Shown piece by piece: positions 9,519 through 17,378 of a stretch of DNA of 64,000 nt. Made by a program: the position numbers and the translations under genes. This stretch comes from Pseudomonas sp. PB106 (GTDB lineage: Bacteria > Pseudomonadota > Gammaproteobacteria > Pseudomonadales > Pseudomonadaceae): contig NZ_RWIM01000166.1 of the NCBI RefSeq assembly GCF_009764645.1, positions 1-64,000 on the forward strand, given 5' to 3'. The stretch's first letter is position 1. The number at the start of each line of letters is the position of its first letter. The notes beneath the pieces are model-generated. The model ran no database searches, was not told the DNA's origin, and was given only the letters and a program-made list of their open reading frames with translations.

Positions 9519-9706
9519 GGGAATTAAGGGCCATGGCGAGCGAGTACTGGTTATGCGTACAGATACCAGCTCTGCCCCGCCCGGCGCAAACGGAAAAAGA
9601 TCAATGGCATTTTTTCGTCGGTGTATCGAACTTTTCCTTTGTCGATGGCACCAACCGCGTTACAGGGCGGACAATGCCCGTCATCACATCGCATGAGGAA
9701 TTAGAC

Positions 9707-9937
9707 GTGGGTATGAAAATCAAGGCGCTGGGCATTCCTTTCGCGGTAGCCGCTCTGCTGGCACTGGGCGGTTGCTCGACCCAGACGGTGGTAACCCTGC
9801 AGAACGGCACCCAATACCTGACCAAGGACATGCCGAAAACCGAGACCAAAGATGGTTTCTATGAGTTCGAGGATATTTCCGGGGCCAAGGTAAAGGTCCG
9901 CGCCGATGAGGTCGCGACGGTTCGCAAGGAAGACTAG
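9707..9937 (+). CDS. YgdI/YgdR-type small lipoprotein
   Basis: A lipoprotein precursor of about 76 residues. The signal peptide ends in a lipobox LGGC (Cys21 counted from the ATG at 9713), followed by a compact beta-rich domain with the pattern TLQNGTQYLTKDMP and DISGAKVKVRADEV typical of the YgdI/YgdR family. The GTG at 9707 lies seven bases after GAGGA and is preferred over the ATG at 9713, which is too far from it. An upstream extension in the same frame to 9533 would bury the signal peptide and is rejected. Function of the family is not established. Confidence 0.85.
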   Translation: MGMKIKALGIPFAVAALLALGGCSTQTVVTLQNGTQYLTKDMPKTETKDGFYEFEDISGAKVKVRADEVATVRKED

Positions 9938-9949
9938 GTTTATCTCGCG

Positions 9950-9974
9950 CGTTCCCACGCTCTGCGTGGGAACG
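9950..9974. repeat. GTTCCCACGC palindrome, solo copy
   Basis: CGTTCCCACGC, a 3-base loop, then GCGTGGGAACG, immediately after the lipoprotein gene. The same palindrome occurs twice more at 17.07 and 17.14 kb. It could serve as a terminator stem but has no T tract. Confidence 0.85.
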
Positions 9975-9979
9975 ATCAA

Positions 9980-10108
9980 TCATTCGAAGGCCGGCATGCC
10001 CGCAATGCTGCCGTCACAAGGCATGTAAGTGCCGCCGCGCTTGACCACTTCACCCTGTAAACGCTGGCAACGCTCCAGATCCGCTAGCAGGGCTAGCGAT
10101 GGCGCCTG
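9980..10108 (-). pseudogene. Possible 3' remnant of a truncated gene
   Basis: Read on the minus strand, an open stretch of about 42 codons ends at TGA 9982-9980 and looks protein-like (it includes LADLERCQRLQGEVV and GGTYMPCDG). It has no start codon near its 5' end, where an in-frame TAA at 10111-10109 lies inside a short hairpin. It sits directly downstream of the pueA lipase on the same strand. The source gene is not recognised. Chance openness cannot be excluded at this length. Confidence 0.35.
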
Positions 10109-10119
10109 TTAAGGCGCCA
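10100..10119. other. Hairpin after the pueA stop
   Basis: TGGCGCC, loop TGTTAA, GGCGCCA: a perfect 7-bp stem 8 bases past the lipase stop on the minus strand. There is no T run after it, so it is at best a weak or rho-assisted terminator. Confidence 0.5.
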
Positions 10120-10127
10120 CCTCAACA

Positions 10128-11981
10128 TCAGGCGATAACAATCCCGTCGGCACTCAGGCTGTTAAGCGCAACCCCAACCAACGTCACCGAATCATTGCCA
10201 AACGTCAGCACCGTGTCATGACCGACCGTGGATGCATGCGCGCGGAAGTCATCGGTGGGCAAAACACCTTGCACACCGAGAAACACCAGTTTGTCGTTGG
10301 CATTAAACCCGATCACCCGATCCTGGCCGAACGCGCCGCTGAACAGGAACGCATCCGCCCCGCCACCCGATTCCATCAGGTCATTGCCGGCGCCGCCGAC
10401 GAAGACATCGTTGCCTGCCCCACCGATCAAATGATCATTGCCATCAAGTCCGAATAACCAGTCGCCGCCGGCATGCGCCTTGAGCGTGTCGGCGCCGCTG
10501 CTGCCTTTGACGCTGGACTCGTACGCCGTGACATTGTTGCCCACTTTCAAACCGCTGGCCGTCACACTGTGGGTCACATCGTCCTTGAACAAGCCCCAGA
10601 GAAACCCCGGCTCCTTGGTGACGATGCTGCCGATGTCGCGGGTGATGCTGATTCCGCCATTGGCATCACGGACGTACAGATTGCCGGCACCGTCATTGGC
10701 AAAGTCGAAGTTCTTCACTGTCTGTTGCAGGTCGAGGGTGTTGCTGCCCTGCCCGCCCAAAATAATGTTGTAACCGCCACTGTCGCGGAAGCTGTCGTTG
10801 CCGGCGCGGCCTTCCAGATAGTCGTTGCCGCTGCCACCCTGAATCAGATCGTTGCCCTCGCTGCCGATGATGAAGGTGCTGCCCTTGTGGGGTTCGGCGT
10901 TGCGATTGAGATCCTGCACCCACGTGTTGGCCCGCGCCGGGTCGGACAGGTTGGCGACGATGATCGTCGAGTCGCGGCTGGTCAGGTCGTAGAATTTCGA
11001 GTCGAGCACGCGGGTCATGCCGTCGCCGTAACCGGTGGGCAGGTGCGATATCCACGTCGGAATATTGAGGATCGAGTACGGCAGCAGATTCCACGCCGTC
11101 GAGGCGTAATGGTCGTTGAAGCTGACGATGTTGTCGGTGGTCGATGCGTGCGCTGCGTCGTGCACGCCGACCGATGCCGCGGTGAACGTCGAGCCGTCGA
11201 GGGCGCGGAACACCGGGTCATTTTCATAGCCGACGTTGAGCACTTTGTCGGTGCTGCTCTGGGTCGGCGAGGCGTAGGCGATGTAGTTGGAATCGGCGAA
11301 GAAACCGCCCCACTTGCCGCCGCTCAAGTCCGCCATGCTATTGACCGCCAGGCCGCCGAGGCTGTGACCGCTGACCAGCACGTCTTTGCCGGTCAGACCG
11401 TTGGCCTTGGCAAACGCCATCACGTCATTGAGCAGATTGCCGAAGGCTTCGCCGACGTAGTTTTTTGCGTAGTCCGCCGGGCCGAATGCTGCGAGCAAGT
11501 CGTTGATCACGTCGCCGATCGAATCGATGATCAGGTTTTCCCGTGGGCCGCTGGTCCCGCGAAAAGCAATGCCGAGTTCGGTGAGATGGCCCTGGGCGTC
11601 GTACTTGCCGAGGATTTCCACTTGGGCGGTGGTGTAACCGGCCTTCTCGCCGAAGAAGGTTCCGCGCGCATCGGTCTTGCCGTCGTAGCCCAACTGAGAG
11701 GCGGTGATGGGCGTCCAACCGGCCTTTTTTACCGCGTCGAGGGCGAGTTTTTCCGAGTCGGGGTTCCACGGAACGCCGGGAATAACCCCTTGTGAATCCG
11801 TGCCGCCAATCAGCGCAGTCACCAGCGTGGCGGGCAGACCGAGGCCGAAGCCGTTGTGCTGATATCCCGTGGCAAAGCCGTTATCGAGGTTGTGATAGGA
11901 ATACAGCGTGATCGCCATGGCGTCGCTGAACAATGCCTTGGAATCGGCCGTACCGAAGTTCTTGTAGTCATACACACCCAT
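10128..11981 (-). CDS. pueA: Family I.3 lipase/polyurethanase with RTX repeats (PueA-like)
   Basis: Predicted secreted lipase of 617 residues, the length reported for PueA. It has no N-terminal signal peptide, as expected for type I secretion. The catalytic triad matches known I.3 lipases by position: Ser207 in GHSLGG, Asp255 in GYEND, His313 in WISHLP. RTX nonapeptides (GGSGNDYLEG, GGAGNDVFVG type) near residues 375-400 and 510-545 should bind Ca2+, and the hydrophobic C-terminus ends in the export signal. The N-terminal third includes a lid segment (about residues 34-88) missing in the neighbouring paralogue. Export is presumably by the AprDEF machinery encoded upstream. GAGG lies eight bases before the ATG. 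Confidence 0.9.
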   Translation of the reverse strand: MGVYDYKNFGTADSKALFSDAMAITLYSYHNLDNGFATGYQHNGFGLGLPATLVTALIGGTDSQGVIPGVPWNPDSEKLALDAVKKAGWTPITASQLGYDGKTDARGTFFGEKAGYTTAQVEILGKYDAQGHLTELGIAFRGTSGPRENLIIDSIGDVINDLLAAFGPADYAKNYVGEAFGNLLNDVMAFAKANGLTGKDVLVSGHSLGGLAVNSMADLSGGKWGGFFADSNYIAYASPTQSSTDKVLNVGYENDPVFRALDGSTFTAASVGVHDAAHASTTDNIVSFNDHYASTAWNLLPYSILNIPTWISHLPTGYGDGMTRVLDSKFYDLTSRDSTIIVANLSDPARANTWVQDLNRNAEPHKGSTFIIGSEGNDLIQGGSGNDYLEGRAGNDSFRDSGGYNIILGGQGSNTLDLQQTVKNFDFANDGAGNLYVRDANGGISITRDIGSIVTKEPGFLWGLFKDDVTHSVTASGLKVGNNVTAYESSVKGSSGADTLKAHAGGDWLFGLDGNDHLIGGAGNDVFVGGAGNDLMESGGGADAFLFSGAFGQDRVIGFNANDKLVFLGVQGVLPTDDFRAHASTVGHDTVLTFGNDSVTLVGVALNSLSADGIVIA

Positions 11982-12083
11982 TGCTATTGCCTCTCTCTTT
12001 GTTGGAATTGTTCAGAGATAGCTCACAGCCAGAGCGCCCCTCGCGGAACGCTCCGGAGCATTTCTACTACTTGCACATCCCCC

Positions 12084-12172
12084 CTGTAGGAGCTGACGAG
12101 TGCAACGAGGCTGCGATCTTTTGATTGTGCTTTTCAAGATCAAAAGATCGCAGCCTGCGGCAGCTCCTACAG
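12084..12172. repeat. REPIN between the two lipase genes
   Basis: Two REP half-elements in inverted orientation: CTGTAGGAGCTG with GAGGCTGCGATC on the left, GATCGCAGCCTGCGGCAGCTCCTACAG on the right, around a short AT-rich centre. The left half carries the variant ACGAGTGCAACGAGG, also seen at 24.38 kb. The rest of the 205-base spacer holds nothing else recognisable. Confidence 0.9.
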
Positions 12173-12186
12173 AGAAAGATCATTGC

Positions 12187-13875
12187 CTAGGCGAAAACGA
12201 ACGCCGAATCCGACAGGTTAGCCACTCCCACCCCGATCAGGGTGACGGCATAGTCGCCAATCTTCAGCACGGTGTCGTTGCCGGTCTGGGCCATGTGTTG
12301 CTTGTAGTCGTAACCTTGCCCCGCGCCTTCAACACCCATGAACACCAGTTTGTCGCTGCCCTGATAGCCGTTGATGGCGTCGAAACCGAACGCGCCGCTG
12401 AACAGGAAGGTGTTGTTGCCGCCCACCGCCGTCATCAGGTCGTTGCCCGCGCCGCCAACGAAGGTCACGTGGCCTTTGTCGCTGATCAGTCTGTCGTCGC
12501 CACCGAGACCGAACAGCCAGTCACCGTCAGCCGTGGCATGCAGCGCGTTGCCGTAGCCATCACCGCTGAGCGAATGGTTGTATTGGGTCAGCTCGTTGCC
12601 ATTGGTTAACCCCTTGGCCGTCACATTCCAGGTGATGTCCTTGCTGCCCCACCACGAGCCCGCTTCCTTGCTCACCAACGCGCCGATGTCGCGGGTCATG
12701 CTGATGCCGCCGTAGGCGTCGCGCACATACAGGGTGCCATCGCCGTCGTTGGCGAAGCTGAAGTTCTGCAACGGTTTTTGCAGCTCGAAAACGTTATGGC
12801 CCTGGCCGCCTAGCAAGATATTGAATCCACCGTCATCGCGGAAACGGTCATCGCCGCCCAAGCCTTCAAGGAAGTCGTTGCCCGCCCCACCCTTGAGCCA
12901 GTCGTTGCTTTGCGTGCCGATGATGAACGTGCTGCCAGTGTGCGGCTCGCCGCTACGGCCAAGATCCTCGACCCAGGTCTTGCCCCGGGAAGCCTCCTCC
13001 AGGTTGGAGACGATGATCGTCGAGTCCTTGCTGGTGAGGTTGTAGAACGTCGAATCGATCACCCGATTCAGGCCATCGGCATAACCCAGCGAGCCGTGGG
13101 CCGACCAGCTCATCGGGTTGATGATGCTGAACGGCACCAGGTTCTGCGCGGTGGACGCGTAGTTGTCGTTGAAGTTGACGACGTTGTCGGTGGTCGAATC
13201 GTGCGGCTTGTCGTGCTTGCCCATCGACGCCGTGCTGAACGTGGTGCCGTCGAGCACGCGGAACACCGGGTCATTCTCGTAACCGATGTTCAGCACATTG
13301 CTGCCGGTGCTGCTCTGGGTTGGCGAGGCGAACGCAATGTAGTTGGCATCCTTGTAGAAACCTCCCCAGTTGCCCGCGCTCAGTTCGGCAACGCTGTTGA
13401 CCCCGAGGCCGCCGAGGCTGTGGCCGCTGATCAGCACGTCCTTGGCGGCGATGCCGTTGGCAATCGCGAACGCGGCGACCGCCTTGAGCAGATTGTCGAA
13501 GGCGTTTTTTGCGTAGTTGCTCGCGTAATCCGAAGGCCCGATCGCCGCCAGCAGGTTGTTTTTCAGGTCACCGAAGGTGTCGCTGTAGCCCAGCCCGCCG
13601 GTGCCACGAAAGGCAATGCCGATGCCGATCAATTTGCCGGCGGCGTCGTACTTGCCGAGCACTTCGGCTTCGGCGCTGGTAAACCCGTCCTTCTCGCCGA
13701 AGAACGTGCCCTGCGGCCCGACCTGGCCCTGATAACCCAGCGCTGTCGCTGCCACGGGTGCCCATGCGGTCTTCGGCAATGGCTGGCCGGTCGGCGTGTA
13801 GGCGTACAGCGTCAGGGCGATGGCGTCGTTGTACAACGCTTTGCCATCGGCATTCTTGTAATCGAACAATCCCAT
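12187..13875 (-). CDS. pueB: Family I.3 lipase/polyurethanase with RTX repeats (PueB-like)
   Basis: Predicted secreted lipase of 562 residues, near the length reported for PueB. The triad is Ser153 in GHSLGG, Asp202 in GYEND, His260 in WSAHGS. RTX-type repeats (GGAGNDFLEG, GGAGNDLMTA) follow, with a hydrophobic type I export C-terminus. Compared with the 617-residue paralogue, it lacks about 54 residues between residue 30 and the conserved GTFFGEK, that is, the first lid region, so interfacial activation may differ. It lies after eprS and a strong terminator, suggesting its own promoter or read-through. The RBS is an AAGGAAGAGAG run about 10 bases before the ATG. Confidence 0.9.
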   Translation of the reverse strand: MGLFDYKNADGKALYNDAIALTLYAYTPTGQPLPKTAWAPVAATALGYQGQVGPQGTFFGEKDGFTSAEAEVLGKYDAAGKLIGIGIAFRGTGGLGYSDTFGDLKNNLLAAIGPSDYASNYAKNAFDNLLKAVAAFAIANGIAAKDVLISGHSLGGLGVNSVAELSAGNWGGFYKDANYIAFASPTQSSTGSNVLNIGYENDPVFRVLDGTTFSTASMGKHDKPHDSTTDNVVNFNDNYASTAQNLVPFSIINPMSWSAHGSLGYADGLNRVIDSTFYNLTSKDSTIIVSNLEEASRGKTWVEDLGRSGEPHTGSTFIIGTQSNDWLKGGAGNDFLEGLGGDDRFRDDGGFNILLGGQGHNVFELQKPLQNFSFANDGDGTLYVRDAYGGISMTRDIGALVSKEAGSWWGSKDITWNVTAKGLTNGNELTQYNHSLSGDGYGNALHATADGDWLFGLGGDDRLISDKGHVTFVGGAGNDLMTAVGGNNTFLFSGAFGFDAINGYQGSDKLVFMGVEGAGQGYDYKQHMAQTGNDTVLKIGDYAVTLIGVGVANLSDSAFVFA

Positions 13876-13895
13876 GTTGTGCTCTCTCTTCCTTC

Positions 13896-13926
13896 AAAAA
13901 ACGGCAGCTCCGTTTAGAGCTGCCGG
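13896..13926 (-). terminator. Rho-independent terminator after eprS
   Basis: On the minus strand CGGCAGCTC, loop, GAGCTGCCG (nine-plus base pairs) followed by TTTTTT. It lies between eprS and pueB. Confidence 0.9.
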
Positions 13927-13932
13927 TGCTTT

Positions 13933-16900
13933 TTAGAATTGCCAATCCAGGGTCAGACCCACGCCGTGATCCTTCTCGTTCGAGCCGATCAGCCCGTTGT
14001 AATCCAGGTTGACCCGCACATCGCGATTCAGCGCCAGACCGGCACGCACGCCGACCACCGCAGCATCACGATCCATCGACACGCTCTGCACCGTGAACGC
14101 GCTGTTGCCATTGGCGAAGGCCAGATGGCTGTCAGCATCGACGCTGCTCAGGTTGTGCTGCCAGCCGAGGCTCGCGCCCAGTTGCAGTTGATGCTGCTCC
14201 GACAGGGCAAAGGTGCGCTTGGCGCGCACGCCGAGGGTCGACAGCACGACGTCGCGGTTATCTTCGCCACCTTTCAACGCAGCGGCATCGCCCTTCTCGG
14301 TGAAGCTGTCGGTGTTGAGGTGGACGTAGGACAGATGGGCGAACGGTTCCAGGTTCATCGGTTGCAAGCCCAGATCGTAAGCCGCTTCGGTGAACAATTG
14401 CGCCGTGGTCGCGTCGCGTTTGGTTTTCTGCTTGCCGCTGACGTCGCCGAACTGCAGATCACGCTTCGCGTCGATGCGGTGCCAGCTGTAAGCGCCGCCA
14501 ACGGTCAGACGCAGGGCATCGATTTCATGCCCCAGATACGCGCCCAAATGGTAGCTGTCGACCGACGCCGACGAATGCGTGCCGCTGCCCATGCTCAACG
14601 AGCTGTCGCTATAACCGGTAACGAAACCGAGGCGGGTATCTTCAGCGATCAAGCCGTCAACACCGGCGAGCAGGCCGCCGATCGAACTGGTGGAATCAGC
14701 GTACTGGCTGCTGCCATCGCTCGTGCCCCACGAACCGAGCACCTTGACCCAGGCATTGCTGCGATCGTCAGTCGGCGCATCGGCGTTGAACAGATCCCGC
14801 TCGCGCAGACGCTCGCCGACGGCTTCGCGCAGGTAACGGCTGTCGTTGATCAGCAGCGTACCGAGGGCCGGGTGAATCTCACCGGACAGTTGCTGGAAGG
14901 CTTGTTGCGCCGAGGCGGCGTTGGGCGACAGCAGCAGGGTTTCGAACAACGCATTACCAGCGCCGAGACGTTCGGCTGCCGCGCCGACCGCACGCTGGTT
15001 CGGCGTCAGACCCACGCTGGCGAACGAAGCACCGTTGCGCCCGACGTCCAGCTGAACGCCACTGGCCGAGTACGCCAGCGTGCCGCCAAGGAACGCATAA
15101 TTGGGCAGCACCTGGCCGAATTGCCCTTCAATGCCGCCCGCCGCTTGCAGGATGTTGAACTGCGTGCCGAGCAGGCTTTTCACTTCGGTGGTGGTCAACA
15201 GCGTCGGGCTGTTTTCCAGCGACAGGCTGACGGTGGCGCCGTCAATCACAGCCTTGCCACCGGCGATGATTTGGTCGCTGGAGGTCGGCGAGACTTCCAC
15301 CGCATAAGTCGAACCCGGCTCGAAGGTCACGTCACCCGCGACGTTCAGGGTGCCGATGGAGTTGCCCGGCGCCACCGTACCGCCGTTTTTCACCGACAGT
15401 GCGCCGATGCGGCCGTTACCGCCGAGGATGCCGCTGTCATTCACCGTGACCGCCGAGGCCAGCGAACCGTTGATCGCCAATCGGCCCTGATTGACCAGCG
15501 TCGGCCCGCTGTAAGTGTTGTTGCCGGTCATCACCAGCGTACCGATGCCCTGCTTGGTCAAACCGCCGTGGCCGGAAATGTCGTTGCGCCAGGTGTCGAG
15601 GCCGCAGGTGATGTCGCTGCACAGACGTTCGGTCGGTTTACCTTGATCGATGATCGCGCCGATGCCAGGCAAATCCGCGACAAACTGGCCGGAACCATAG
15701 GCGCCCTGAATGCGGAATTCTTCGGGGATGTCCTGTTCGGTGACGAACATCGCCGGGCCATCGATGCCTTTGCGCAGGTTGATCATGCCCCAGCCATACA
15801 AGGCGTCGATGCCCGGTGCGCCGAGGTCGGTCGCGGTGGTACGCAAAACCGTGGCGACCTGGTCGCCGGTCATGTAAGGGAAGCGTTCCATCAGCACGGC
15901 CATGGAGCCAGCCACGTGCGGCGCGGCCATCGACGTGCCGTTGTAATTTTTGTAGCCGGTGGTCAGGTTGTCGGCGCTAGTGCCTTCGATGATCGCGCTG
16001 TAGATTTTCGTGCCCGGTGCCGAGACGCAAAAACTCGCGGTGTAACCGCAGCGCGAAGAGAACGTGCTGATGATGTAAGGATCGGCGCTGGCCAGGTCGG
16101 GGTTCTGCTGCAACGCGGCGACGGTGATCCAGTTAGGCGCGATCTCCGGGACGAAGTAGCCGAGGCCGGCGATGGCGTCCGGATTGTTGAGGTTGTAATC
16201 GTTGCCGGCGGCGAAGATGGTGACGATGCCGCTGCGTGCGGCGGCAATCGCGCCGTCATAGGCGCCGCCGGGTTTGCTCCCGAGCAAAGTGCGGATTTCA
16301 TTGAACTGCAACTGCGCGTCGTTGACGGTGAAGTGCGGGTACGCCGGGTCTTTGCCGCCGAGGTCGAAACGGTCGGTGATGCCGATGCCCCAACTGTTGT
16401 TGATGATCCGCGCGCCGCTGGCGATCAGAGCATCCCAACCGGCCTTGTACACCGCGCCATCGTTACCGCGCACGATGCCGTCCTCCGGGCCCGGATCACC
16501 GTTGTCGGCGCTGATGATCTGCGCACCGAACGCGACACCATGCATCGGCCCACCATCGCGACTGCCGGCGGCGATGCCACCGACGTGAGTACCGTGGGCG
16601 CCGAGCTTGCCGTCGGAGCCGACCGAGGGCGAGCCGTCATAACGGAAGGCATCGCCGGCCTTCACCGGGATGTACGGGTCGGTGTATTCGCGAATGCCCG
16701 TGGTCACCAGCGTGATGACTTTGTTACTGCCAGAGAACTCCGGGTGCGCGGCGTACACCGGCTGATCGAAGATGCCGAGTTTCACGCCTTTGCCGGTGTA
16801 GCCAGCGGCGTAGGCATAATCGGCACCGATGGCGCGCAGGCCCCAATCGGCCTGGAATTCCTGGCTGCGCCAACTGGCGGCATCACCGCTGCGTCCGGTT

Positions 16901-17010
16901 TCCACATAGGGCGCAGCCTGTACAGTGCCGATGACACAGAGCACAGCGAGTGTCAGGGTTTTCAGAGCAAAGCGGCCACCCGTTTGCGCGGGGGTATTGT
17001 TGTTATTCAT
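13933..17010 (-). CDS. eprS: Autotransporter subtilisin-like serine protease (EprS type)
   Basis: Precursor of 1025 residues. The signal peptide spans about residues 1-32 (cleavage near VQA-APY). The subtilase S8 domain has Asp82 in GIFDQPV, His142 in HGTHVGG and Ser360 in NGTSMAAPH. Around residues 490-560 there is a passenger-associated repeat (GTLVMTGNNTYSG, NGGTVAPGNSIGT). The last 270 or so residues form an autotransporter beta barrel ending in Trp-Gln-Phe. Such proteases move themselves across the outer membrane (type V). It is probably secreted with the type I substrates of this locus but does not need AprDEF. An AAGGAAGG box lies about 9 bases before the ATG. In P. aeruginosa the EprS homologue feeds into quorum-linked regulation; that role here is inference. 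Confidence 0.92.
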   Translation of the reverse strand: MNNNNTPAQTGGRFALKTLTLAVLCVIGTVQAAPYVETGRSGDAASWRSQEFQADWGLRAIGADYAYAAGYTGKGVKLGIFDQPVYAAHPEFSGSNKVITLVTTGIREYTDPYIPVKAGDAFRYDGSPSVGSDGKLGAHGTHVGGIAAGSRDGGPMHGVAFGAQIISADNGDPGPEDGIVRGNDGAVYKAGWDALIASGARIINNSWGIGITDRFDLGGKDPAYPHFTVNDAQLQFNEIRTLLGSKPGGAYDGAIAAARSGIVTIFAAGNDYNLNNPDAIAGLGYFVPEIAPNWITVAALQQNPDLASADPYIISTFSSRCGYTASFCVSAPGTKIYSAIIEGTSADNLTTGYKNYNGTSMAAPHVAGSMAVLMERFPYMTGDQVATVLRTTATDLGAPGIDALYGWGMINLRKGIDGPAMFVTEQDIPEEFRIQGAYGSGQFVADLPGIGAIIDQGKPTERLCSDITCGLDTWRNDISGHGGLTKQGIGTLVMTGNNTYSGPTLVNQGRLAINGSLASAVTVNDSGILGGNGRIGALSVKNGGTVAPGNSIGTLNVAGDVTFEPGSTYAVEVSPTSSDQIIAGGKAVIDGATVSLSLENSPTLLTTTEVKSLLGTQFNILQAAGGIEGQFGQVLPNYAFLGGTLAYSASGVQLDVGRNGASFASVGLTPNQRAVGAAAERLGAGNALFETLLLSPNAASAQQAFQQLSGEIHPALGTLLINDSRYLREAVGERLRERDLFNADAPTDDRSNAWVKVLGSWGTSDGSSQYADSTSSIGGLLAGVDGLIAEDTRLGFVTGYSDSSLSMGSGTHSSASVDSYHLGAYLGHEIDALRLTVGGAYSWHRIDAKRDLQFGDVSGKQKTKRDATTAQLFTEAAYDLGLQPMNLEPFAHLSYVHLNTDSFTEKGDAAALKGGEDNRDVVLSTLGVRAKRTFALSEQHQLQLGASLGWQHNLSSVDADSHLAFANGNSAFTVQSVSMDRDAAVVGVRAGLALNRDVRVNLDYNGLIGSNEKDHGVGLTLDWQF

Positions 17011-17064
17011 CCAGCGACCTTCCTTAGTGATGTTGCGAAAAATCCGTCTAAATCACGTACTGAT

Positions 17065-17167
17065 GATCGTTCCCACGCTCCGCGTGGGAATGCAGCCCGT
17101 GAAGCTCCGCGTCACTGGACGCAGAGCGTTCCTAGAGGCGTTCCCACGCAGAGCGTGGGAACGATCA
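17065..17167. repeat. Doublet of GTTCCCACGC palindromes (REPIN-like, second family)
   Basis: Two copies of the palindrome CGTTCCCACGC-NNN-GCGTGGGAA (17068-17090 and 17139-17163). The outer GATCGTTCCC and GGGAACGATC are mutually inverted, so the pair forms one larger inverted structure like a REPIN. It lies between eprS and a small secreted ORF and overlaps the 3' end of that ORF. Confidence 0.8.
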
Positions 17168-17315
17168 AATAAAGGGGATTGGGGCCGAACAGGAAACTGG
17201 CGTTCTTGTTGGCGTCGCCGGGTTTGCAGGGTTCGAGGCATTGCGCCTGAACCTGATTTGCTGAAATCACAAGCAGCAGGGTGCCGACCGCAATCGGCTT
17301 GATGTGTACGTCCAT
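17112..17315 (-). CDS. Small secreted ORF with a repeat-derived C-terminus
   Basis: The ATG at 17315 has GGAG seven bases upstream. It opens a frame with a clear signal peptide (IAVGTLLLVISANQVQA, then QCLEPC). About 20 further residues follow before the frame enters the GTTCCCACGC repeat, which encodes the last 18 or so residues (PTLCVGTP-like). The mature part has two Cys close together. It lies between aprF and eprS on the same strand. It may be a genuine small exoprotein or the 5' remnant of a gene cut by the repeat; I do not recognise the family. Confidence 0.4.
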   Translation of the reverse strand: MDVHIKPIAVGTLLLVISANQVQAQCLEPCKPGDANKNASFLFGPNPLYLIVPTLCVGTPLGTLCVQ

Positions 17316-17342
17316 GTTCACCGCTCCGGTTTTTTATTGCTG

Positions 17343-17372
17343 TGTAGGCGCTGCCGCAGCCTGCGGCGATTT
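17343..17372. repeat. Degenerate single REP
   Basis: TGTAGGCGCTGCCGCAGCCTGCGGCGATT resembles one half of the local REPINs with changes. It sits just past the aprF stop. Confidence 0.55.
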
Positions 17373-17378
17373 AGGCTG

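Noticed and set aside
9533..9706. Upstream extension of the small lipoprotein frame
   Set aside because: It would place 58 residues before the signal peptide and lipobox and has no good ribosome binding site at 9533; the GTG at 9707 does.
12084..12172. CRISPR-like repeats
   Set aside because: The recurrent palindromes are dispersed single elements in intergenic gaps, not a spaced array, and no cas genes are present.
13939..17172. Very long open frame (over 1000 codons) on the plus strand opposite eprS
   Set aside because: It is the antisense shadow of a GC-rich, strongly coding gene. The eprS frame has a signal peptide, full subtilase triad and beta barrel; the antisense product has no recognisable features.
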